Origin: RGDT01 sp964630925
GTDB lineage: Bacteria; Planctomycetota; Planctomycetia; Gemmatales; Gemmataceae
NCBI GenBank assembly: GCA_964630925.1
Contig: CAZVZK010000012.1
Coordinates: 49,387-113,386, forward strand
Direction of reading: 5' to 3'
DNA length: 64,000 nt
Positions 33,548 through 40,730 of the stretch are shown piece after piece (positions within the stretch are counted from its first letter, which is position 1; each line of letters opens with the position of its first letter). The position numbers and the translations under genes were made by a program. The notes under the pieces are model-generated. The model saw only the letters and a list, made by a program, of their open reading frames with translations. It was not told the origin of the DNA and made no database searches.

Positions 33548-34351
33548 ATGAACATCTCCCACTCGCATACGATCCCCGCCGGCGCCCGGCTGTTCCCGCT
33601 CGCCGCCCTGGCCTTCGCCGCGGCCCTGTTCGGCGGCGATGCCGCGCAGGCGCAGTCCGGCGGCGCCTCGCCCGCGCCGCCCCCCGGCCCGATTCGGGGG
33701 TACGGTAGCGGGGACCGAGGCGCCACCACCGCCCCGCGCCCGCCGGCCCCCGTGGCCCCAGGCACTCCCCGGCCGGACCCGGACGGACCGCCCTCCCTGC
33801 TGGGGGTGCCGGGCGGGCCGGGCGGGTCGTCGGTGGCCCCACCGCGCATCCCGCCCAAGACGGTGATCCCGCCGCGCATCACGTACAGGAGGCCCGGCGC
33901 CGGCACGGCCCCGCCACCACCCGCGCCGCCAGTCGCCCCACCGCGTGCCGGCCGCGGCTCGGTAGTCCCGCCCCGCTCTCCGGGTGGCACCAGGGGCGGT
34001 GGCTCCGAGGCCGGTGGTGGCGACGGTGGCTCCGGGAGCGGTGCCAGAGGCGTGAGGCCCTCGCCGGGCGCTACGCGGGCATCGGCCGCCGGCCCGTTCG
34101 TGCTGTCGTATCGCTGTCCGGGGGAGAAGGAGAAGAGGTTCCAGGAGCACAACAGCGCGGAACGCTTCCAGGCTGCTCTGCGAAGTCTGGGCGTCCGTAC
34201 CCAGACACGGATCCACGGCTACGCTGTCCTGATCGCCTACGAGGCGCCGGCGTGGCACTCTCGCAACTTTTCCGACCTGGAGCGGGCCAAGGCCGTCGGG
34301 AGGGCGTTGCGGGGGCTTGGCTTCGAGGTCCAACTCCGCGCGGCCCAGTGA
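33548..34351 (+). CDS. Exported Pro/Gly-rich protein with small C-terminal domain
   Basis: About 267 residues. A signal peptide (LFPLAALAFAAALFGGDAAQAQ, cleavage after AQA) is followed by about 150 residues of low-complexity Pro/Gly/Ser/Arg sequence (PPPGPIRGYGSG, RGGGSEAGGGDGGSGSG), then a compact 75-residue domain (FVLSYRCPGEKEKRFQEH ... AVGRALRGLGFEVQLRAAQ) with an alternating strand-helix plan. The last part might bind a ligand at the surface, with the disordered stretch as a spacer. AGGAAAG precedes the ATG. No family recognised. Confidence 0.6.
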   Translation: MNISHSHTIPAGARLFPLAALAFAAALFGGDAAQAQSGGASPAPPPGPIRGYGSGDRGATTAPRPPAPVAPGTPRPDPDGPPSLLGVPGGPGGSSVAPPRIPPKTVIPPRITYRRPGAGTAPPPPAPPVAPPRAGRGSVVPPRSPGGTRGGGSEAGGGDGGSGSGARGVRPSPGATRASAAGPFVLSYRCPGEKEKRFQEHNSAERFQAALRSLGVRTQTRIHGYAVLIAYEAPAWHSRNFSDLERAKAVGRALRGLGFEVQLRAAQ

Positions 34352-34358
34352 GGCCGCC

Positions 34359-36302
34359 TCACTCCGCCAGCAGATCGCGGATCGCCGCCTCGATGGCGGC
34401 GACACTCGGCACGACGGCGACCTCCAGGCTCGGTGCGTAGGGGGTCGGGGTGTGGACGCCGTGGAGGCGGCGGATCGGGGCGTCGAGGTCGTCGAAGCCC
34501 CGGTCCGCGACCACGGCCGACACCTCCGCCCCCAGTCCGAACGGGCCGAACGACTCATCGATGACCAGCAGCCGGCCCGTCTTCTTCACGCTGGCGAGGA
34601 TCGTCTCCGCATCGAGAGGGGCCACGCAGCGCGGGTCGATCAGCTCGACGGAGATGCCTTCGTTCGCGAGCGTCTCGCACGCCTTCAGCGTCTGATGCAC
34701 CATGTGGGCGAGGGCGACGACGGTCAAGTCCTTGCCCTCGCGGACGACGGCGGCTACGCCGAAGGAAATCTCCTCATCCGACACCGGCCCCTTGATGGAG
34801 AGGATCTCGCGGTGTTCGAGGAAGAGGACGGGGTCGTCGCAGCGCAGGGCGTGCTTGAGCAATCCCTTCGCGTCGCCGGCCCGGCTGGGGACGACGACAC
34901 GCAATCCGGGGATGTGCGCGAAGAGGGTGTGGTAGCTGCCCGAGTGGTGGGTCGCCGCCGAGTGGCCGATGCCGATGCAGCCGCGGAGGAGGACGGGCAT
35001 CCTGAGGCGGCCGCTGGACATGTACTGCATCTTGGCGATCTGGTTGACGATCTCGCCGAAGCCGTCGAGGGCGAAGTCGGCGAACATGAAATCGACCACG
35101 GGCCGCGCCCCGGCCATCGCCGCGCCGCACGCCAGGCCGATGAAGCCGCGCTCGCAGATGGGCGTGTCGCACAGGCGGACCGGGCCGTGCAGGTCGTAGA
35201 GGCCGGCGGTCGTCTTGAAGTTGCCGCCGCGTTTGCCGATGCCCTCGCCCATGACGAAGATGCGCGGGTTGGCCGCCATCTCTTCCGTCAGCGCCTCGAG
35301 CGTCGCCTGCATGAACGTCAGCTCGCGAGTCGGGGCGGCGGAGGAGGACGGCACGCGGCGCGCCTCGGCGTAGACGTGGGTCGCGGCGGTATCCGGGGCC
35401 GGGACGGGGCTGTCGGCGGCGAAACGCTCGGCGTCGTCCGCCGCCGCCTTCGTCTCGTCGTCGATGCGCGACAATTCAGACAGTGACACCCCGTCGCTCA
35501 CCAGGCGGGCCTTGAGCTTCTCGATGGGGCAGCGGGTCTTCCACTCCTCGACCTCGGATCGCGTGCGGTAGGTGAAATCGCCCATGCCCTCGGCGTGCGC
35601 CCGCGTGCGGTACGTCCGGCACTCCAGGAGCGTCGGCCCCTCGCCGCGCCGCGCGCGTTCGACGGCCTCGCCCGCCGCGGCGAGGACGGCGGCCAGGTCG
35701 TTGCCGTCCACGAGGACGCCGGGGATGCCGTAGGACGCGCCGCGGCCGGCCACGTCGGGGTTGCCGGCGGCGTAGGCGAACGGCACCTCGGTGGCGTACT
35801 GGTTGTTCTCGCACACGAAGAGGGCGGGCAGCTTCCAGATGCTGGCCATGTTCAGCCCCTCGTGGAACGCGCCGTTGTTGACGGCCCCGTCCCCGAAGAA
35901 CGCCACGGCGACCTTGGGCGACCCCTCCAGCTTGAAGGCATACCCGGCGCCGGCGGCCTGGAGGATGCACGCGGCGACGAGGCCGCTGGTGCCGAGGAGG
36001 CCGACCTCCGGCGAGAACAGGTGCATGCTGCCGCCGCGTCCGCCCGAGCAGCCGGTGGCGCGTCCGAACAATTCGGCGAACAGCTCGCGGGGCGGGACGC
36101 CCTTGGCGAGGGCGTGCCCGTGGCCGCGGTGCGTGCTGAAGACCACGTCGTCGCGGGTGAGGTGGGCGCAGACGCCGGCGGCGATGGCCTCCTGTCCGAC
36201 GTAGGTGTGGCAGGCGCCGTGGACGAGGCCGCGCTGATGGCAGCGGGCGAGGCGTTCCTCGCACTCGCGGATCAGGCGCATGATGCGGTAGGCGTCGAGC
36301 AT
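34359..36302 (-). CDS. 2-oxoacid dehydrogenase E1, fused alpha and beta subunits
   Basis: A 647-residue protein. The alpha half (1-320) has the entry motif GSMHLF, and the thiamine-diphosphate site GDGAVNNGAFHEGLNMASIW near 142-161 with the closing CENN. The beta half (about 325-647) starts LTFMQATLEALTEEMAANP and has DTPICERGFIGLACGAAMAG and FADFALDGFGEIVNQIAKMQY. In most bacteria these are two genes; here one stop-free frame joins them through an Ala/Ser-rich linker. It should decarboxylate a 2-oxoacid for the E2 at 28587. The leader holds a G-run hairpin described separately. Confidence 0.9.
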   Translation of the reverse strand: MLDAYRIMRLIRECEERLARCHQRGLVHGACHTYVGQEAIAAGVCAHLTRDDVVFSTHRGHGHALAKGVPPRELFAELFGRATGCSGGRGGSMHLFSPEVGLLGTSGLVAACILQAAGAGYAFKLEGSPKVAVAFFGDGAVNNGAFHEGLNMASIWKLPALFVCENNQYATEVPFAYAAGNPDVAGRGASYGIPGVLVDGNDLAAVLAAAGEAVERARRGEGPTLLECRTYRTRAHAEGMGDFTYRTRSEVEEWKTRCPIEKLKARLVSDGVSLSELSRIDDETKAAADDAERFAADSPVPAPDTAATHVYAEARRVPSSSAAPTRELTFMQATLEALTEEMAANPRIFVMGEGIGKRGGNFKTTAGLYDLHGPVRLCDTPICERGFIGLACGAAMAGARPVVDFMFADFALDGFGEIVNQIAKMQYMSSGRLRMPVLLRGCIGIGHSAATHHSGSYHTLFAHIPGLRVVVPSRAGDAKGLLKHALRCDDPVLFLEHREILSIKGPVSDEEISFGVAAVVREGKDLTVVALAHMVHQTLKACETLANEGISVELIDPRCVAPLDAETILASVKKTGRLLVIDESFGPFGLGAEVSAVVADRGFDDLDAPIRRLHGVHTPTPYAPSLEVAVVPSVAAIEAAIRDLLAE

Positions 36303-36310
36303 GAAGACAA

Positions 36311-36348
36311 CCCCACCCCCCAGCCCCCTCCCCGAAGCGGAGAGGGGG
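36311..36348. repeat. G-run tract and hairpin just upstream of the E1 start
   Basis: Read on the minus strand, GGGG-A-GGGGG-CT-GGGGGG-T-GGGG (36311-36333) gives four G-runs ending nine bases before the E1 ATG, a candidate G-quadruplex. The same stretch forms a stem: CCCCCTCCCCG (36324-36334) with CGGAGAGGGGG (36338-36348), one mismatch. The unit CCCCCAGCCCCCTCCCCGAAGCGGAGAGGGGGAG is a repeat I have seen described for many genomes, so it may be a dispersed repeat. Confidence 0.5.
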
Positions 36349-36559
36349 AGACGTCAGAGTATCGATTGCGCGGCAGGGTGGGCGGCACATCCCGTGACCG
36401 CGCCGGCCCGACTGCGGAGGCGCATACCTCTGGGCGCCAGCCCGCGTCTGCCACCGCGAAGACCGCCCCAGGCTCAGGGTCTCGACCACGACTCTTTCAG
36501 AGGCTGCCTCACCCGGATCTGACGGCCGCCACGAAGCGGCCCAACGGCCAGCACCGCGT

Positions 36560-36763
36560 TCATTGCATGTCCCGTACCGTCTCCCAGGGGATGCCCTGCC
36601 CCGTCTCGTCCGCGCGGCGCTCCAGCTCGGCCGCGAATTCCTCATCGTCCATCTCGACCCGCTCGTAACCCTGTTCCTCGTACAGCGTCTCCGCGATGAG
36701 GATCTGCTGGTCGGGCGGCAGCTTGCGGGCGGCCTCCAAGACGGCGCGTGCTTCTTCACTCAT
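36560..36763 (-). CDS. Addiction-module antitoxin-like protein (orphan)
   Basis: A 67-residue protein: MSEEARAVLEAARKLPPDQQ then ILIAETLYEE, and an acidic end (MDDEEFAAELERRADETGQG). Length and plan match the 'putative addiction module component' family (TIGR02574), the antitoxin half of a RelE/ParE-type pair. A toxin normally follows within a few bases, but the 250 bp downstream hold only the G-run repeat and no ORF for one. It is thus an orphan or a remnant. The start at ATG 36763 was chosen by family length; the in-frame upstream ATG adds 13 residues without a similar look. Confidence 0.6.
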   Translation of the reverse strand: MSEEARAVLEAARKLPPDQQILIAETLYEEQGYERVEMDDEEFAAELERRADETGQGIPWETVRDMQ

Positions 36764-36818
36764 GGCTCGTCCTCCTACCCGCGGCCATCCTACCATCGGC
36801 ACGCCGCCCGTCCCAGCC

Positions 36819-37613
36819 CTACCGCCCGATGGTGCCGCCCGAGTTCATCGCCAGGTTGCCGCCGTCCATCGGGATCAGCGTCCCCGTGATCCACTCCGAG
36901 GCGTCCGACGCCAGTAGGACCGCCAGGCCCTGGATGTCCGTCGGCCTGCCCAGCCGCCCACGCGGGATGCCCGCAAGCCATCGGCCCTCCAGCCCCGGGT
37001 CGGCCGCCATCCGCTTCTCCAACGACGGGTTCGTCACCTGCGCCGGCAGGATCGCGTTGACGCGTACCCCGCGGCCCGCCCACTCCGTGCTCAGCTCGCG
37101 CGTCATCTGCGCCACCGCGCCCATCGCCATGCTGTAGGCGATGTGCCCGCGCCCCAGCGCGGTGATGCTGGCCAGCGAGCCGATGTTCACGATGCTCCCG
37201 CGGCCCGCGGCCAACATGCGCCGCCCCGCCTCCTGACACATCATCAGCCGCCCGAACACCAGCGTCGAGAAGCACTGCCGCACCTGCTCCGGCGTGATCT
37301 CCTCCGGCCTGGCCAGCACCGCCTCCCCCGCGATGTTCCCCAGGAAGTCGATCCGCCCGTACTCCGCATCCAGCCGCGCGAAGAGCGCCTTGATCGCCGC
37401 GTTGTCCGACACGTCGCACGGCACGGCGACGGCGCGGCGTCCCGTCGCGCGGATCTCGCCCGCCGTCTTCTCCACGCCGTCGGCGTTGAGGTCCGCGAGG
37501 ATCAGGTCGGCGCCGTGCGCCGCGAGGGCCAGCGACGCCGCCCGGCCCATGCCGCTAGCGGCCCCGGATACCATCGCCACCCGCCCCGACAGGTCGAAGA
37601 GTGATGCCGTCAC
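36819..37613 (-). CDS. Short-chain dehydrogenase/reductase with altered catalytic Lys
   Basis: A 264-residue classical SDR. NAD(P)-binding motif VSGAASGMGRA (about 15-25), Asp in ADLNADG indicating NAD preference, GNIAGEAV, catalytic Ser in NIGSLAS, and Tyr in HIAYSMAMGAV. The standard YxxxK motif reads Y-S-M-A-M: the Lys is Met (ATG instead of AAG, seen directly in the DNA). Without it the enzyme may be impaired or use another residue. The start lies 59 bp inside the 3' end of the upstream MFS gene, so the two are coupled, which suggests a catabolic pair: uptake plus oxidation of an organic acid or sugar acid. Confidence 0.85.
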   Translation of the reverse strand: MTASLFDLSGRVAMVSGAASGMGRAASLALAAHGADLILADLNADGVEKTAGEIRATGRRAVAVPCDVSDNAAIKALFARLDAEYGRIDFLGNIAGEAVLARPEEITPEQVRQCFSTLVFGRLMMCQEAGRRMLAAGRGSIVNIGSLASITALGRGHIAYSMAMGAVAQMTRELSTEWAGRGVRVNAILPAQVTNPSLEKRMAADPGLEGRWLAGIPRGRLGRPTDIQGLAVLLASDASEWITGTLIPMDGGNLAMNSGGTIGR

Positions 37614-38886
37614 CTGGTGCCTCCTCCTTCTCTTTCCTGACGATCAGGGCCAGCGGCAGACCCGCCGCCATGATGGCCGCCATCGACCACGGGCCGAGCT
37701 GGCCGAGGATCGTCGGCCCGACGATGCCGCCGATGTTGCCGACGGAGTTGATGAGGGCGATGCCGCCCGCCGCCGCCGCCCCGGTGAGGAACATGGACGG
37801 CAGCGTCCAGAAGGTCGGCAGCATGCTGATCATCCCCGCCTGGGCGAGGCACAGCCCGGCGAGTGCGATGTAGGGGTCATCCGTCAGCGCGACGGCCGAC
37901 CACCCGACGGCGGCGGCCAGGGACGCCAGCCCGACGTGCCAGCGCCGCTCTCTGGTGCGGTCGGAGTTGGCGGCCCAGAGGACCATCGCCACGAGGGTGA
38001 CGACGTGCGGCAGCGCGCTGAGCAGGCCGAGCTGCCAGGGCGCCACGCCCTCGAAGCGGTCCTTGATGAGCTGGGGGAAGTAGGCCCCGCCCGCGTTGGC
38101 GCAGGTCGCCACCGTGGTGTACAGGGCGATCAGCATCCAGACGCGGCCGTCGATCATCGCCCGCCAGTGGTCCGCCTGGTTCTTCGCCGGGGCGGCCTCC
38201 TCCGCGGCCATCGTGCGCGTCAGCCAGTCGCGCTCCTCGGGCGTCAGCCAGCTCGCCTCGGCCGGCCTGTCGGTCAGCGCCCAGAAGGCGGCGATGCCGG
38301 CCAGGACCGACGGCAGGCCCTCCAGCAGGAACAGCCACTGCCAGTCCTTCAGCCCGGCCACGCCCCCCATCAGATCCACGATGGCCCCCGAGAGGGCGTT
38401 GCCGATGATGCCCGCGACGGCGATGCCGGTCATGAAGAGCGCCATGATGGCCCCGCGTTCGCGCGCCGGGAACCAGTAGGTGAGGTACAGCACGATGCCG
38501 GGGAAGAATCCCGCCTCGGCGACGCCGAGGAGGAGGCGGATGGCCAGGAAGCCCCAGGCGTCGCGGACGAACATCGTGGCGCACGAGACGACGCCCCAGG
38601 CGATGACGATGCGGGCGATCCAGACGCGGGCCCCGACGTGGCGGAGGATCAGGTTGCTGGGCACCTCGAACGCGAGGTACCCGATGTAGAACAGGCCGTA
38701 GAACCAATCGAACGTCTGCCTGCTGATGTTGATGTCGCCCAGCATCGAGGTGGTGCGGGCGAAGCCGGCGTTGACGCGGTCGAGGATGTTGAGGACGTAG
38801 AGGAGGCAGAGGAAGGGGATGAGCCGCAGGGCGGCCTTGCGGATGGCCCGCCGCCCGACGGCGGGGTCAACGATGGACGGCAGCAT
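37555..38886 (-). CDS. MFS anion:cation symporter family transporter
   Basis: A 443-residue, twelve-helix MFS protein. FLCLLYVLNILDRVNAGFA near the start and LAFEVPSNLILRHVGARVWIARI near 75-98 match the ACS family (hexuronate, tartrate and phthalate transporters). The C-terminus (GITLRPVGAGGDGIRGR) is read in a different frame over the first 59 bp of the SDR gene. The start at ATG 38886 gives the family length; the longer upstream frame is low-complexity. It probably imports an organic acid for the adjacent SDR. Confidence 0.85.
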   Translation of the reverse strand: MLPSIVDPAVGRRAIRKAALRLIPFLCLLYVLNILDRVNAGFARTTSMLGDINISRQTFDWFYGLFYIGYLAFEVPSNLILRHVGARVWIARIVIAWGVVSCATMFVRDAWGFLAIRLLLGVAEAGFFPGIVLYLTYWFPARERGAIMALFMTGIAVAGIIGNALSGAIVDLMGGVAGLKDWQWLFLLEGLPSVLAGIAAFWALTDRPAEASWLTPEERDWLTRTMAAEEAAPAKNQADHWRAMIDGRVWMLIALYTTVATCANAGGAYFPQLIKDRFEGVAPWQLGLLSALPHVVTLVAMVLWAANSDRTRERRWHVGLASLAAAVGWSAVALTDDPYIALAGLCLAQAGMISMLPTFWTLPSMFLTGAAAAGGIALINSVGNIGGIVGPTILGQLGPWSMAAIMAAGLPLALIVRKEKEEAPGDGITLRPVGAGGDGIRGR

Positions 38887-38976
38887 GCGCCGCTTCCGGT
38901 ACGGGGGAGAGGTTCCGTGTCTTGCACCGTTATAAGAAAGCAGGGCGGCGGCGAACACGGCGGGGAGGGCGGGATC

Positions 38977-40323
38977 GTGGCGGAGCCGGAGCTGTACCGC
39001 GAATACCTCATGTGGAAGGCCATCGCCGATTTCGGCGGCGGCGAGGCCCGGAGCGTCTGCGGCGGGCAGTGGGTCATCACGCGTGACAGCGTGCTCGGCT
39101 TCATCGAGGTCGGCGCGCCGCCGTGGATGTCCTCGTTCCCGAATTGCTCGCGATTCCGCTGGGTAGCTCATCGCGTCCCCGGGTCGGTATTGCCGGGGTA
39201 CATTTCGACGTTCGGGCAGGCGGAGTGGCCTGACGAGCTGTTCGCAGGCCGGGTACGGGGAATCCCGATTTCTCTCTTCGTCAGCAAGGATGGTGGGGCC
39301 CACTACCTGTACGTCGGGCGTCTTGACCCGTCCCGCGCCCTGAAGATGGGGGAGAGCCATTTCTACTTCGCCCTGACCCCGGCATTGCCGGGTGGGTTCT
39401 GGGAAGAACTCGGCGGGGGAGGGCCAAACCCGACTGATCCGGCGGTGCTCGAGGCGGCGCTGCGCTCACTTCGGGCGGAGTCACCCCCCGTCGAGAAGCG
39501 GGACGTGTTGCGTCTCCTCGCTGAGTACCTTCACGGGCCCTTGGGGCCAGAGTCAGGCTTGCCCGAGGAGGCGATCTCCCGCCCGATGCCCGAATCGCTC
39601 CGTTGGTGGTATCGTCAGGCCGGCCGCGTTAGTGACATCTTCATCGGGCACCGCCAGCTCGATCCTCCCGACTGGCTCGCCGTTCGTGATGGTAGGCTGA
39701 TCTTCGGGTCTGAGGGCGGCGGGGATGATTTGGCAACGGAGCCAGGGGGGGACGATCCGCCGGTCTACCGGCGTGCCGGTAACGAGGCCCCCTGGGTTGA
39801 GACCGGGACATCGCTCCTGGGGCACCTGATGCTGGCTTGCCTGAGCGGTGCATGTATGAACCCGACCTTTGGCGGGTCAACTCGCATCACCGCGAGGTCG
39901 ATGAACCAGCTTACGAAGGCCGCCTCGCAGCTTTCGTTTCCCCCGCTCCCTCGGGGGTATGGTTTGTACGGCGGGCGTGGGGTGTTCCTGTTCGCCGAAG
40001 ATCATCTCCGGACCGACTTTTCCCTCCGCGCCTTCGCCCCTTCCGAGCAACCCCTCGCCCGACTCGCGTGCCTGTTCGACGGCCCCTGGGAACACCTCGA
40101 CTGGCAGCCCGTCATCGACCCGCATTGGCTCGCGTGGTCCGGCGGCTCCATCCGACACATGGCCCGCATCATCCGCGACGACAACCGCCTCGCCGACCTG
40201 CCCATCCTCGCCGACGCCCTCGCCGACGCCGGCTGCGACGACGACACCCTCCTCGGCCACCTCCGCGAGCCGGGCATCCATCACAAGGGCTGCCGCGTCC
40301 TCGACGCCATCCTGGCCGAATAG
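38977..40323 (+). CDS. Hypothetical protein with planctomycete C-terminal repeat-type domain
   Basis: About 448 residues from GTG 38977, preceded by GGGGAGGG. The N-terminal 230 residues have a SMI1/KNR4-like look (WRYREYLMWKAIADF, RWWYRQAGRVSDIFIGHRQLDPPDW). The C-terminal 60 residues (RHMARIIRDDNRLADLPILADALADAGCDDDTLLGHLREPG then HHKGCRVLDAIL) match a motif that recurs at the ends of many Gemmata-type proteins. Codon use is less G/C-biased than in neighbours in the middle. It starts 90 bp from the divergent MFS gene. No function is proposed. Confidence 0.7.
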   Translation: MAEPELYREYLMWKAIADFGGGEARSVCGGQWVITRDSVLGFIEVGAPPWMSSFPNCSRFRWVAHRVPGSVLPGYISTFGQAEWPDELFAGRVRGIPISLFVSKDGGAHYLYVGRLDPSRALKMGESHFYFALTPALPGGFWEELGGGGPNPTDPAVLEAALRSLRAESPPVEKRDVLRLLAEYLHGPLGPESGLPEEAISRPMPESLRWWYRQAGRVSDIFIGHRQLDPPDWLAVRDGRLIFGSEGGGDDLATEPGGDDPPVYRRAGNEAPWVETGTSLLGHLMLACLSGACMNPTFGGSTRITARSMNQLTKAASQLSFPPLPRGYGLYGGRGVFLFAEDHLRTDFSLRAFAPSEQPLARLACLFDGPWEHLDWQPVIDPHWLAWSGGSIRHMARIIRDDNRLADLPILADALADAGCDDDTLLGHLREPGIHHKGCRVLDAILAE

Positions 40324-40730
40324 TGCGTATTCGGCCGGGCACGTGGGCGGGCCCAGGGAGCCAGTCGTGGCAAGGTGCGCTTGCGCGGATGATGCCTCAT
40401 GGGGACGGCCCACACGGATGGCATCCGTTGAGCGGTCAGGGGGCCACCCAGCGTGCCACTCCGCACCTCCCCTGACCCCCGCGCGCTGCCGGTAGGCAGT
40501 GGCCCACCCCGGCGGGGCGTTGGCCCGCTTGGCACCCTTGGATGGCACCCTTGAGCTGAGGGGGCGTCGTCGTCATCGAAGCGACGCGGGCGGCGTCGAT
40601 CCCAGGGGCCTCGTTGGCACCCTTGGCTTTCTTGGCTTTCTTGGCACCCTTGGCGACACGCCCGAGCCACGGGAAGGCAGCCCGCCCCAAGAGCCACGCC
40701 GGTATCCCCCTCCCGAATAGGTGGCGGCGG
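40324..40730. other. Non-coding interval with nonamer repeats (about 400 bp)
   Basis: Lies between convergent genes. No ORF with coding character in either strand: the small open frames are Pro/Arg/Gly-rich or repeat-encoded (KGAKKAKKAKGA). Single copies of TTGGCACCCTTGG also occur near 40529-40540 and 40544-40553, ahead of the tandem array at 40614-40649. Confidence 0.5.
40614..40649. repeat. Four tandem nonamers TTGGC(ACCC/TTTC)
   Basis: TTGGCACCC, TTGGCTTTC, TTGGCTTTC, TTGGCACCC in tandem, followed by TTGGCGACA. The minus strand would encode Gly-Ala-Lys-Lys-Ala-Lys repeats but in no supported gene. Partial copies occur at 40529-40553. Confidence 0.7.

Noticed and set aside
37294..38976. 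Upstream extension of the 38977 gene
   Set aside because: It would be antisense to the SDR and MFS genes; GTG 38977 has a strong ribosome-binding site and the coding signal starts there.
40436..40690. Small Lys/Ala-rich minus-strand gene
   Set aside because: Its Lys-rich part is just translated nonamer repeat and the rest has no coding character or ribosome-binding site.
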